The translations under genes and the position numbers were made by a program. The notes beneath the pieces were generated by a model. The model had not been told where the DNA came from, searched no databases, and saw only the letters and a program-made list of their open reading frames with translations. This document shows positions 7,493 to 16,920 of a stretch of DNA of 64,000 nt, piece by piece (positions within the stretch are counted from its first letter, which is position 1; the number at the start of each line of letters is the position of its first letter). Source of the DNA: Tsuneonella suprasediminis (GTDB taxonomy: Bacteria > Pseudomonadota > Alphaproteobacteria > Sphingomonadales > Sphingomonadaceae); NCBI RefSeq assembly GCF_003605755.1, contig NZ_RAHJ01000019.1, positions 377,488 to 441,487 of the forward strand, in the 5' to 3' direction.

Positions 7493-9391
7493 TCAACAGC
7501 AAACCCCCAATTTTCCAAGCGTTTTATCCAGCATCAGGAGCTGCCATAACAGTCGCCCGTGATCGCTGCGCCCGGCAATATGGTCGTCCGCCAGCTTGCC
7601 GATCCGCTCCCCATCGAACCAACCGGTGCCAGCAATCGTTGTACGAGAGCCTATCGCGCGTGCCTCTGTCGCCAATGGCCCGCGCAGCCATTGCGATACG
7701 GGCGTTACAAAACCCTGCTTGGGTCGATAAAGCACGTCGTTGGGCAAATATCGCTCCATCGCGTGTTTGAGCAGCCATTTGCCCTGCCCGCGCCTGATCC
7801 TCAGATGATGCGGCAACCGGGCCGCAAATTCGACGAGCCGATGATCGAGCAGCGGCTCGCGCGCTTCCAGGCTGACGGCCATGCTGGTCCGATCGACTTT
7901 GGTCAGAATATCGCCCGGCAACCAGAACTTGAGATCCGCATATTGCGCCCGATCCAGCCCACTACGTGCCGGCGCGCCCCGCATCATCGCCAGAAGTGGC
8001 TGTTCCGCCCGATAATCGCCCAGTATCTTGCGGAATTCGGGCGAATACAGGGTACCGCGCAATTCGGGCGCGACGATCGATAGAGCCCGTGCGTACCCCT
8101 CTTCCCCGCTTTCCGCCAAAGACTGAAATGTGCTCTTCGCGCGCAACGGGCGCGGGGCCCAGTCGGCCTTTGGCCACACCCGGCCAAGCGTGCCGAACAG
8201 AGGTGTGCGCAAGCTGGCGGGAAGTACCGAGCGGGCGCGCTCTTCCGCGGCGTGGAAAACCTGCCGCCGATAGCCTGCAAATGCTTCGTCCGCGCCATCG
8301 CCCGACAGCGCGACAGTCACCGATTCCCGCGCCAGCTGGCACACGCGCCATGTTGGCAAGGCGGATGCATCGGCAAACGGTTCGTCAAACATATCGGCAA
8401 GGCGGCCGATTTCGGCAAAATCGTTTGGATCGACGATCCGCTCACGATGGTCGGTGCCGAATTTCCGCGCCACTTCACGCGCGTAAGATGTTTCGTCCAG
8501 CGCAGCGACATCGAACCCGATCGAACATGTCTGCACCGGGTTGGAGCTGGCCTCTGCCATCAGAGCGACCACGCTGGAACTGTCCACTCCACCCGACAGG
8601 AACGCGCCAAGCGGCACATCGGCCACCATCCGGCTCGATACCGCTTCGCGCAAATGGAACAGCAATTCGGCTTCGAGATCGGCGGGCTTGCCCCGCGCCC
8701 GTTCCGCAAACGAGATATCCCACCACCGTACCGGTGCCGCAGCAGGGCTGTCGTGGCGCAACAAACGGAAGTGGCCGGCGGGCAGCTTCTCCACCCCGTC
8801 GAGGATGGAGCGGTGATCGGGGACATAGCCCCACGTCAGATAATCCTCAATCGCCAGCGGATCGACCTTACGGCGCAACAGGGGATGCGCCAGCAACCCT
8901 TTCAGTTCCGACGCGAACGCCAGACTTCCATCGCTTAACATCGCGGTGAACAACGGTTTCACCCCGAACCGGTCCCGCGCAAGAAACAGTGTGTGCTTGT
9001 CCAGATCGTAAATCGCGAACGCGAACATTCCATTCAGGCGGGAAAGGCAATCCACGCCCCACTTGCGATAAGCGGCCAGAATGACTTCGGTATCGCCATC
9101 GGTGCGAAACTGCGCGCCGCCCAGTTCCAGCTCCCTCCGCAATTCACGGAAATTATATATCTCGCCATTGAAGATGATCATCGCCCGTCCGTCGGCCGAT
9201 TGCATCGGTTGCGGCGATCCCGCAATATCGATGATCGACAGCCGACGGTGGCCAAGTCCGACGCCCGGTGCCGTCCAGACACCGCCGCCATCCGGGCCGC
9301 GATGGACAAGAGCGTCGCACATCCGCTCGACCCGCGCAGGGTCGACCGGCTTGGGCGTGCCACAATGAAAAATTCCCGCAATTCCGCACAT
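7493..9391 (-). CDS. XrtA/PEP-CTERM system amidotransferase (AsnB-like)
   Basis: The 632-residue asparagine-synthase-type enzyme has the N-terminal glutaminase domain with the Cys2 nucleophile (MCGIAGIF) and a C-terminal synthetase domain with the ATP-pyrophosphatase loop SGGVDSS. Enzymes of this subgroup sit in exosortase A loci and are thought to transfer glutamine-derived ammonia to a sugar acid or similar acceptor; the true acceptor is not established. It is the last gene of the minus-strand XrtA operon, 9 bases after xrtA. Its place there, rather than in an amino-acid operon, argues against a primary role in asparagine synthesis. Confidence 0.9.
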   Translation of the reverse strand: MCGIAGIFHCGTPKPVDPARVERMCDALVHRGPDGGGVWTAPGVGLGHRRLSIIDIAGSPQPMQSADGRAMIIFNGEIYNFRELRRELELGGAQFRTDGDTEVILAAYRKWGVDCLSRLNGMFAFAIYDLDKHTLFLARDRFGVKPLFTAMLSDGSLAFASELKGLLAHPLLRRKVDPLAIEDYLTWGYVPDHRSILDGVEKLPAGHFRLLRHDSPAAAPVRWWDISFAERARGKPADLEAELLFHLREAVSSRMVADVPLGAFLSGGVDSSSVVALMAEASSNPVQTCSIGFDVAALDETSYAREVARKFGTDHRERIVDPNDFAEIGRLADMFDEPFADASALPTWRVCQLARESVTVALSGDGADEAFAGYRRQVFHAAEERARSVLPASLRTPLFGTLGRVWPKADWAPRPLRAKSTFQSLAESGEEGYARALSIVAPELRGTLYSPEFRKILGDYRAEQPLLAMMRGAPARSGLDRAQYADLKFWLPGDILTKVDRTSMAVSLEAREPLLDHRLVEFAARLPHHLRIRRGQGKWLLKHAMERYLPNDVLYRPKQGFVTPVSQWLRGPLATEARAIGSRTTIAGTGWFDGERIGKLADDHIAGRSDHGRLLWQLLMLDKTLGKLGVCC

Positions 9392-9400
9392 GCGGCGCGC

Positions 9401-10948
9401 TTACCGCAGCCCGGCAGCGCGGTCCATCGCCAGCGCAGGATCGCCCATGGCCGCACGGAACCGGGATAGCGCTGCGTCCGCGCCGGGTTCTTCCGACGAA
9501 AGGATCATCGCGATGGCAGGTCGCCCGCGCATCAATACCCGGTCCCGCATCGCTGCCAGTTTGAACCGGCTGGCACTGCCCGTCGTCACCTCGCCAATCC
9601 GGTAGCTGGTCTGAGCTAAGCGACGAATTCCATGATTATACAGCCAGTCAGCTGACCAGCTGTTGCCGGAAACGCCCGGTTCCAGCCAGCGCCAGTCGCT
9701 GCCCATTGGCAAGGCGCCCTGCCCCGCTGCGGCCGCATCGCGATCCGGGCCTTGCCCTGCGTAAACCGCGATACTCACGTCCACCGCATAGCCATTGCCA
9801 TCATGATAATGAAGCCGCAGCTTGCGGTCTGCCCCCGTCGCGAGCGGAGTCCAGTTCGGCACTTCCCCCGCAACGATATGCCAACCGGGAACATGGGGCG
9901 CGGCGAGTGTCGGTGGCAAATCCGCCTCCACATGATCGGCCGCGAATGCCCAGCCCCCGAACATCAGCGCCAGCGCGACAACAGACAACGACGCAAAGCT
10001 TTGGCGGAAGCTGAAACGTTCAAGCTTACCAAGCAGTGGAGATGCCTTTATCGCATCCGCATCGATCCCCGGATCATCGGGCGAACGGTCGAACCAGCGC
10101 CAGGCGCAGCCAAGCAGTGCGGCCACCACGATGGCAAAGAATATCCAGCCATAAAAAATATGATCGAACCCGGCGGCAAATTCGATTCCCTGCCATTGCG
10201 CGATAACAATCGTGCCCCATGCACGAACCCCATTGGCGACGATCGGCAACAGTATCGCCGCACACAGGAACACCGCCCGTCGTTTCCACGACACAAAGCA
10301 GACATTTGCGACCAGTGTCGCAAGCGCGACCATCGCGGCAAGGAACATGACTCCGGAACACGCCTCGGCCACTTCAAACAAGCCTGCAGGTGTATCGATG
10401 AACACACCTTCGATGTGCGCCTCCATCCCGCTCAGATGGATCAGGCCAATCACCAGTTTAGCCGTGATCATCTGGAGCACCGGAACCAGTTCGTCACCGA
10501 TGGGAACGAGGAACACCATGTAAGCCAGCGGAAAAATCAGGCCCGCAAACACCTTAGGCCCCAGCACGACAATAGCACTGGCCACCAAAGCGCCAACGGC
10601 ACCAAGCTGACTGGCAATGTTCATCCCTGCCACTGTGCCAAGCATCCAAAGGGCAAGCGCCCCGAACAGCGCCACCAACCCCGGCCACCACGCCTGCGGT
10701 GCGATCTTGGCCAGTTCCTCCCACCGTTGCCAAACGACCCACACGATGATCGGCGGCACAAACAGAATGTGGTTATAGGTGGAGATATCCCACCACTGGT
10801 GCGCCATCGCAACCCAATCGCGCACTGTCAGAGCGAACAGGACAGCCCACACAATCGCCAGATTCAGCAACGGTGCACGCCATTCGGGTGCGATCCGTTC
10901 GGCCAGCCCGCTTACCGCAAAGCGATCAAGCAATGCGTCACGCTGCAT
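9401..10948 (-). CDS. xrtA: Exosortase A fused to an EpsI domain
   Basis: The 515-residue inner-membrane protein has about eight hydrophobic segments in residues 1-290. These carry the exosortase catalytic triad: Cys197 in AEACSG, Arg242 in NGVRAWG and His263 in FDHIFYG. XrtA is a transpeptidase-like enzyme that cleaves or transfers proteins with a C-terminal PEP-CTERM signal. Residues of about 310-510 form an EpsI-type periplasmic domain (DUF3485) that is a separate gene in some systems and fused in this one. The start overlaps the glycosyltransferase stop by 11 bases, which shows tight coupling. A candidate substrate is at 53510. Confidence 0.95.
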   Translation of the reverse strand: MQRDALLDRFAVSGLAERIAPEWRAPLLNLAIVWAVLFALTVRDWVAMAHQWWDISTYNHILFVPPIIVWVVWQRWEELAKIAPQAWWPGLVALFGALALWMLGTVAGMNIASQLGAVGALVASAIVVLGPKVFAGLIFPLAYMVFLVPIGDELVPVLQMITAKLVIGLIHLSGMEAHIEGVFIDTPAGLFEVAEACSGVMFLAAMVALATLVANVCFVSWKRRAVFLCAAILLPIVANGVRAWGTIVIAQWQGIEFAAGFDHIFYGWIFFAIVVAALLGCAWRWFDRSPDDPGIDADAIKASPLLGKLERFSFRQSFASLSVVALALMFGGWAFAADHVEADLPPTLAAPHVPGWHIVAGEVPNWTPLATGADRKLRLHYHDGNGYAVDVSIAVYAGQGPDRDAAAAGQGALPMGSDWRWLEPGVSGNSWSADWLYNHGIRRLAQTSYRIGEVTTGSASRFKLAAMRDRVLMRGRPAIAMILSSEEPGADAALSRFRAAMGDPALAMDRAAGLR

Positions 10949-12167
10949 CGCGCGTTTCGCTTATGCCACTTCGCCCGATAAGGTCGGCAAGCGGTGCCAT
11001 GGCGGCATCCCACCCCTTGTGCTCCACCACGAAATTGCGGGCAGCGGTGGCCATCCTTTGTGCCGCCGGGCCATCGGTCAGAAGCGTACAGGCCCGGTCG
11101 ATCAATCGCCCGTCGTTCGGTTCGATAGCGATATGTTCGCCATCGATCGCATCGATGCCGGTGGCCGCTTCCGGGGTAACCAGAACAGGGCGTGCCATTG
11201 CCATTGCTTCCAGCACTTTATTCTGCACACCGCGCGCAATGCTCAATGGTGCGATCGCCAGATCAGCCCCCGCCAGAAACGGCCGCACATCGGGCACTTC
11301 GCCCCATACGCGCACGCCGGGCTCCCCATCGCGCTGCGTCAATGCAGGCACGGGCGCACGCCCGACAACGTGGAACGTCGCAGACGGAAACCCGCGGCGA
11401 ATGCCGGGCAGCAAGCGGTCGATCGTCCGAAGTGCCGCAGCAACATTGGGCGGGTAGTCCATCTGCCCCGTGAAGACGATATGCGGACCATTGCCGCCAA
11501 TCAGCGCCGGGTGAGGCCGCGACGCTTTCGGATCGAACAGGTCGGTATCGATCCCGTTCGACACCGTCATCACATTTGCTTCGACATCGCCGATGCGCGC
11601 GCGAAACAGGTTCGCCTCCGCATCGGTGATCAACAAAGTAGCATCGGCGCGCTGCGCGAGCCTGCGTTCTTCGACAGCCAGCAACCTGCCTTCGCGCGCA
11701 TCTATCCACGCGCGCGGACCGCGACCATCGTGCGCGTATGCTTCGAACTTCGCGCTATCGACGTCGCACAAATCGATCACAACCCGGCCGGAGTAATCCG
11801 CCGGAATATACTGCCCCATCTGCCCCGAAAATACGAAGATGCAATCGACAGGTCGGGTCGCAAGTGTATGCGCCACCCACGCCCGCAATTCAGAGTTGTC
11901 AAACGCCGTCAGGCTGACCGGCAAGCCACGCACCAACGCTTTCATCCCGGCCAGCGGCAGATTGAGCGAACGGCGGGCCAGACAATAACTGGCGGCATAC
12001 CGCGCCAGCTGCGGCTCGGCGGCAAAGTCCGCCTCCGTCTCGCCCAGAGTGCCGACATGAACCGGCCCAATCTTCGAAAGCGCCTTAAGCAACTGACTGG
12101 AGCGGATTTTATCCCCTCTGTCTGCCGGAAAGGGAATCCGGTGGGCCAGAAACAGCACCTCGCCCAT
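10938..12167 (-). CDS. XrtA-locus glycosyltransferase (TIGR03087 type)
   Basis: The 409-residue GT-B-fold glycosyltransferase belongs to the group found in PEP-CTERM/EPS loci. It starts MGEVLFLAHRIPFPADRGDK, typical of the family. The C-terminal half has the nucleotide-sugar-binding pattern around HIVFTGQMDYPPN and an EAMAMARPVL block. It should add a sugar to the lipid-linked repeat unit on the cytoplasmic face. The start at 12167 is supported by a TGATG junction with the FemAB gene; the longer frame upstream would lie inside that gene. Confidence 0.9.
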   Translation of the reverse strand: MGEVLFLAHRIPFPADRGDKIRSSQLLKALSKIGPVHVGTLGETEADFAAEPQLARYAASYCLARRSLNLPLAGMKALVRGLPVSLTAFDNSELRAWVAHTLATRPVDCIFVFSGQMGQYIPADYSGRVVIDLCDVDSAKFEAYAHDGRGPRAWIDAREGRLLAVEERRLAQRADATLLITDAEANLFRARIGDVEANVMTVSNGIDTDLFDPKASRPHPALIGGNGPHIVFTGQMDYPPNVAAALRTIDRLLPGIRRGFPSATFHVVGRAPVPALTQRDGEPGVRVWGEVPDVRPFLAGADLAIAPLSIARGVQNKVLEAMAMARPVLVTPEAATGIDAIDGEHIAIEPNDGRLIDRACTLLTDGPAAQRMATAARNFVVEHKGWDAAMAPLADLIGRSGISETRDAA

Positions 12168-13231
12168 CACGCCAGTCCACGGGCAATGATCGGACCAAGC
12201 CGGTTTGACACCGCCAGCGGCAGCTTCTTCCACAGCGCGATTTTGGATGAGTAGGCCGTGCTTGTGGGATCGACATCCCGCGCCGTTGCCCCACTCGCCG
12301 TCCAGGCCCCATATGCGAGAGGTTCCGGTTCAAAGCCCCAGTTCTTCTTATATGCAAATGCGCCACTTCCGACCTTGGAACGGCCAAAGTCGAACTGCGA
12401 GCAGCCACGTTGGCGCGCGTTGCACATCAGCCGATAATACATCACTTCGTTCGACCGCGTCCGGCGCGCATCCCAGACACCGCCACCCCAATACGGCATC
12501 GCCACGCCATTGTGATAGAGCGTCAATACCGCACTCTGAGGCACATCATCCTGACTCACCACAAGGATGTCTGCATCGTCTCCGAACGCGTCGAGCACGG
12601 CGTCGAACAATGAGCGCGGGAATACCGGCGTGCCAAGATTGCGGACACTTTCCGCATAGACCGCGTAATGCGATACGCGATGCCATTCGTCACGACCAAA
12701 ACTGACCGTCAGATCCTGTTGCAGCCCCTTGCGAATCTCGGCCCGCTGTTTGCGCGGAATGGCAAGCAACTGGGCATCATCGTCATGCGCGAGTGGAGCA
12801 CGAAAATTTGCGTGGCTATCCGTTCGGATATGCCAGCCTGAAGGGATCGCGCCACCGCGCAGTTCGACCGATGCACACGATCTTCGCACAGCCAACTCCG
12901 CCGCCGCTTCGCATAACCGATGAGCGACATCTGTTCGTTTAGCCAGCGGGCCACCCGAGACGCCAAACCCACTCGACACCAACGCACGTGGGAAAAGCGG
13001 CGAATGCACCTCAGTGAGTGGCAACCAACCCACTATGTTGCCTCGACACTCGGTCACCAGCCCCATAGCACGCTGGCCCGTCCCACGTTCCACCGCTTGC
13101 AACCACAAAGGCCGATGAAACGGGCTGCCGCCATTTTCTATGACAAAGCGATCAATGCGGCTGACCGAATCTGAATCGCTCAGATCGACCAACCCGATTG
13201 CTTCGGGAGCAATTGGAAACGGTGCGTTCAT
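12167..13231 (-). CDS. FemAB-like protein of the XrtA system
   Basis: The 354-residue protein has tandem GNAT-like folds of the FemAB type. FemAB enzymes form amide bonds using aminoacyl-tRNA, and relatives in exosortase loci (TIGR03019) are thought to modify the polysaccharide or its carrier. A conserved C-terminal block is visible around YYRLMCNARQRGCSQFDFGR. The acceptor is unknown. The gene overlaps the deacetylase stop by 4 bases and its own stop overlaps the glycosyltransferase start, so it is within the operon. Confidence 0.87.
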   Translation of the reverse strand: MNAPFPIAPEAIGLVDLSDSDSVSRIDRFVIENGGSPFHRPLWLQAVERGTGQRAMGLVTECRGNIVGWLPLTEVHSPLFPRALVSSGFGVSGGPLAKRTDVAHRLCEAAAELAVRRSCASVELRGGAIPSGWHIRTDSHANFRAPLAHDDDAQLLAIPRKQRAEIRKGLQQDLTVSFGRDEWHRVSHYAVYAESVRNLGTPVFPRSLFDAVLDAFGDDADILVVSQDDVPQSAVLTLYHNGVAMPYWGGGVWDARRTRSNEVMYYRLMCNARQRGCSQFDFGRSKVGSGAFAYKKNWGFEPEPLAYGAWTASGATARDVDPTSTAYSSKIALWKKLPLAVSNRLGPIIARGLA

Positions 13232-14127
13232 GCCGCCACCGGCTGTGTGCGACCTGCCTCTCGATGGGCGATCTCATCCATACGGCACCAGTCGAAATCG
13301 CGGACCAACCTCTCTAGCTTGGATGCCATTCCATCAAGATTGGTGTAATGCCGTAATCGAGAACGCATAGGTGCATTGGAAACGCGCGGCTGATCCGGGT
13401 CTATCTCCCACGGGTGAAAATAAAACACCGCGGGGCGACGTTCATGTTGACTGACCTGCCTGATGGCCCATCTGGAAAAGGCATAGGGCAGCACACGGAA
13501 GAACCCACCCCCACCGGCCGCGACCCTGCGACCACCAAGAATGGCCGTAGTTACCGGGATTTCCAGCAGTGCGCTCTGAGCCAAAGGCCTAAACGCGAAA
13601 CGCGGTGCATCGGGCCAGCCATAATGATCGTGCACTATAGGAGCGACGGACGAACTGTAGGTATAGCCCTGTTCGGACAAAACCTCGTATGCCCAGGGGG
13701 TGCGCTGATCGATCGAAAAGCTGGGCGCACGATAGCCCACGACCTTTTCACCTGTCGCATCTTCCAGCGTCGTTCTGGCGCGGTGCAGATCTTCGGCAAA
13801 CGCCTTCCGATCCATTCCATGTACCCGCGCATGATCCCATCCATGACTAGCCATTTCGTGCCCGGCATCGACGATACGACGCATCAGAGGGCCGTGTCTT
13901 GAAGCGACCCAGCCTAGCGTGAAAAATGTTGCTTTTACGTCGGCCTCGGCGAACATATCCAGAATGCGGATAACATTCTCCGATACCCGATCGGGCAGTT
14001 TGTCCCACGTATCGCGTTCAATAACCTTCTCGAACGCGCCGACCTGATACCAGTCTTCCACGTCGACGGAGAGGCCGTTGACGATGCACTCATTCGACAT
14101 ATTTGTGTGTGCCGTTATCCCCGACAT
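13228..14127 (-). CDS. XrtA-system polysaccharide deacetylase (NodB fold, DUF3473)
   Basis: The 299-residue carbohydrate esterase removes N-acetyl groups from the growing or exported polysaccharide. The metal site is visible: the Asp motif SVDVEDW (residues 20-26) and the two histidines His95 and His99 in SHGWDHARVH. The C-terminal part is the DUF3473 extension typical of PEP-CTERM loci, with the block FYFHPWEIDPDQPR. The start lies one base past the ATPase stop. Free amines produced here would be natural acceptors for the neighbouring FemAB or acyltransferase proteins (inference). Confidence 0.92.
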   Translation of the reverse strand: MSGITAHTNMSNECIVNGLSVDVEDWYQVGAFEKVIERDTWDKLPDRVSENVIRILDMFAEADVKATFFTLGWVASRHGPLMRRIVDAGHEMASHGWDHARVHGMDRKAFAEDLHRARTTLEDATGEKVVGYRAPSFSIDQRTPWAYEVLSEQGYTYSSSVAPIVHDHYGWPDAPRFAFRPLAQSALLEIPVTTAILGGRRVAAGGGGFFRVLPYAFSRWAIRQVSQHERRPAVFYFHPWEIDPDQPRVSNAPMRSRLRHYTNLDGMASKLERLVRDFDWCRMDEIAHREAGRTQPVAA

Positions 14128-14128
14128 G

Positions 14129-15262
14129 TCAGGCAGCCTTGCGCTGTGCCCCGTCTTCGAACCATTCGATCAACAACGTCAGCACCTGACGAACGGCTTG
14201 ATCCTGCTCGCTAATCCGCAATTCAAGGTCTGCCAGACGGCTTGCCAATTCGCGGGGCAGGTCCGCGTCTGCATTCTTTGCTTCAGCGAGTCCCTGGATG
14301 GCGTGCTGAAGCTCTTCAATCTGACGATCGCGCTCACTGAGCATACGTTCTCCAACAGCATTGTCCTGCGAAGCCACGTATTTGACAGGGCCGGGAGCAG
14401 CCGTACCCTTCGTTTTCGTGAGCGGGTTTGGTGCCTCCACCGGAAAGGTCGCGTCACTCTGCATCTCGCTCAGTACTACGTTGAGCATGGCGGAATCGAT
14501 GCGCGTCCGCTGTTCCACGGCGCCCAGCAACATCAGCCGGGTCATGACCTGATTGACCCGGCGTGGAATTCCGCCGGTCGCCCGGTGCAGTTCTGCAAAA
14601 ACGCGCTGATCGAACGCAGGGTTGCCGTCCCATCCGACGCATTCGAGGCGATGTTCAATATATGGTTGAATCTCTTCGGCATTCATCGCGTCGAGATGAT
14701 GAGCGGCGATAACGCGTTGACGCAATTGCTCAAGATCAGGGTGTGCCGCCAAGACTTGCCGGAATTCCGGCTGCCCCAACAAAAGGGTTTGCAGCAGCGG
14801 GTGCGAGCCAAGCTGGAAGTTGGAGAGCATTCGCAACTCCTCCAGCGCCTCTATGCTGAGGTTTTGTGCCTCATCGACGATTAACAGGCACCGCCGACCT
14901 TCCCGAGCTTCTTCGTGAAGAAAGCCTTCGATCGCACCGATTGCAGATGCTTTATCATGTCCTTCCACCTCAAGGCCAAAAGCCTGAGCTGCGACATGAA
15001 TCATTTCGTCACCATCCAGATTGCTGGTGACGATCTGCGCCACTGTCATCTGTGCGGGATCGATCTTCTTCATCAGGTGAGCCACGAGCGTGGACTTACC
15101 AGCCCCCACTTCGCCAGTGATAACAATGAAGCCTTCGCCCTGCGCCATCCCGTAGCCGAGATACGACAGCGCCTTGCGGTGCGTTGCGCTTTCAAAATAA
15201 AATGCGGGGTCTGGCGTCAGTTGAAACGGGCGGCCAGTCAGTCCGTAGAAGTCATCAAACAT
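14129..15262 (-). CDS. XrtA-associated secretion ATPase (TIGR03015 type)
   Basis: The 377-residue AAA ATPase resembles GspA/ExeA. It has Walker A GEVGAGKS (residues 50-56) and a Walker B LLIVDEAQNL. Family members in exosortase loci are predicted to power assembly or export of the polysaccharide. The start at 15262 is preceded by GGGAGAAG and begins MFDDFYGLTGRPF, the family signature. A longer frame upstream lacks support. The C-terminal 100 residues form a likely coiled coil. Confidence 0.9.
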   Translation of the reverse strand: MFDDFYGLTGRPFQLTPDPAFYFESATHRKALSYLGYGMAQGEGFIVITGEVGAGKSTLVAHLMKKIDPAQMTVAQIVTSNLDGDEMIHVAAQAFGLEVEGHDKASAIGAIEGFLHEEAREGRRCLLIVDEAQNLSIEALEELRMLSNFQLGSHPLLQTLLLGQPEFRQVLAAHPDLEQLRQRVIAAHHLDAMNAEEIQPYIEHRLECVGWDGNPAFDQRVFAELHRATGGIPRRVNQVMTRLMLLGAVEQRTRIDSAMLNVVLSEMQSDATFPVEAPNPLTKTKGTAAPGPVKYVASQDNAVGERMLSERDRQIEELQHAIQGLAEAKNADADLPRELASRLADLELRISEQDQAVRQVLTLLIEWFEDGAQRKAA

Positions 15263-15281
15263 TGTTGTTCTTCTCCCGACG

Positions 15282-16916
15282 TCAGAAATCGTACCGCAGG
15301 CCCAGACGGGCTGCTGCAGTGCTGAGAGTTTCACCGACGACATCGCTATCAATCCGATCCACCGCGACGGCGGCGTTGGCAGAAAGACCTTGAATCAAAT
15401 ATCGACGATAAGCAGCTGATGCGCCGTAAATTGTTGCATCTGCGCCATTATTGAATCCACTTTTCAGCCAGTTCACATGAGCGTTGACCATGAATGACGA
15501 ACGTCGATCAATCTCAGCCGATGCATAGACCGAAGCCCAATAGCTTTCATCGACCACGCCGTTTGCCGATGCGAGTACCGTTCCCGGTGCGGCAATGAAT
15601 GTGCGGCGGTCGTAGCCTGCACCGATTCCTGCGCTAGTGCGACCTACGCGTTCTGAATATGTCGCGGCAATTCCACGACCGCGAAAAGTTGCCGATCGGA
15701 CGGAACCAAGTGCGCCCGTAAGACATCCGCCACCCTGAAGGCTGGCGACGCAGCCTGTCATGTCGCCTGTGATCGGGTTTCGATTGGCAGAGAAATCAGT
15801 CGGAAGGCCAGCCAACGCATTCGTCAGCTGTCCTCCGAATCCAGTTATACCGTCATAAGCTGAGACATTGAGCGCACTGCGGCTGTTCGGGGCCCAGGCG
15901 AAGCTGCCATAATATGTCGTAGAGTCATATCGGCGACCGACATGAGCTTCGAAAGACGTGCGGCTCGAAGGGCGCCACATGACACCCACATCCCAGATCA
16001 GACCGGAGACATCGTAGGCCATAATCCGTGGCGAGTTGCCGTCTGTGATATACCGACCCGCGCCGTCGAGGACCGGCACATCGTTGGCATCGCGCAGTGC
16101 ATCTCGGCTCGAAACCTGCACGTTTTCATAACCGACCCCAGCTACTGCAGCCAGACTCGAGGACAGAGGAACAGTCACATCTGCGCGCGCGTGAAAGTCC
16201 TCTGCCTGCTGATCGAGCGTCGAAATATCCTCGCGTGTATATCCTGCGCCAACCCCAATGCCCACGGGCAGTGGCTGGCCAGGACGGGTACCAATATGAA
16301 TGTTGGCGCTCTGAGACCAGCTGTCGTCGAAAATGTCAGGCGATTGAGCACCCGGAGCGAGCGGAGCCACATCCGGCGCATCGACGCGTGTATAGCCAAG
16401 TCGATAGTTCGCATTGACCTGCGCATCGCCCAGTTCGGTATGGACATTCGGGCCAATGTAGGCGGCATATGTCCGACTTTCAGCAGCCCGGTCTCCCAAC
16501 CCTGCCAACGCTGTAGAGCCATCGGCGCGAACCCGCACGCGTGTGGCAAGCGCCCCGCCCTCAATCGTAACCGCTTGCGGCACTATCGAACCGTAGCCCC
16601 GGATCACTCCGCTTAGTGTTGAACTATCGGATACCTTGTCGTCATAACCGAAGGTGCGCTCATACCTGATGGAGGCGGAGCCACCTGTGTTCCGCCCTGT
16701 GACCATTGCATCCACACCCGTTGCCAGTTGTGTGTAGGTTACTGTGTCACTAGCGGGCGACAGCTCCGTTGTGACGACCTGACTCGCCTCGATATATGGT
16801 GTGATAGTCACCGGGCCGGAGCGGCGCACGGCAGCGGTATCGTCTTGTGCCCAAGCGGGGATAGCGACTGTGATCGCCGCTGCACTGCCGAACATGAGAA
16901 ACGTATAGCGTTTCAC
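15282..16916 (-). CDS. XrtA-system outer-membrane beta-barrel (TIGR03016 type)
   Basis: The 544-residue protein has a clear signal peptide ending IPAWA (cleavage near residue 23). Many alternating strands follow, and it ends in Phe (RYDF), as expected of an outer-membrane barrel handled by the BAM machinery. The family is restricted to exosortase A loci and probably forms the outer-membrane conduit or a secretion accessory for the polysaccharide. The gene lies 4 bases after the kinase stop, inside the operon. Confidence 0.88.
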   Translation of the reverse strand: MKRYTFLMFGSAAAITVAIPAWAQDDTAAVRRSGPVTITPYIEASQVVTTELSPASDTVTYTQLATGVDAMVTGRNTGGSASIRYERTFGYDDKVSDSSTLSGVIRGYGSIVPQAVTIEGGALATRVRVRADGSTALAGLGDRAAESRTYAAYIGPNVHTELGDAQVNANYRLGYTRVDAPDVAPLAPGAQSPDIFDDSWSQSANIHIGTRPGQPLPVGIGVGAGYTREDISTLDQQAEDFHARADVTVPLSSSLAAVAGVGYENVQVSSRDALRDANDVPVLDGAGRYITDGNSPRIMAYDVSGLIWDVGVMWRPSSRTSFEAHVGRRYDSTTYYGSFAWAPNSRSALNVSAYDGITGFGGQLTNALAGLPTDFSANRNPITGDMTGCVASLQGGGCLTGALGSVRSATFRGRGIAATYSERVGRTSAGIGAGYDRRTFIAAPGTVLASANGVVDESYWASVYASAEIDRRSSFMVNAHVNWLKSGFNNGADATIYGASAAYRRYLIQGLSANAAVAVDRIDSDVVGETLSTAAARLGLRYDF

Positions 16917-16920
16917 GAGA

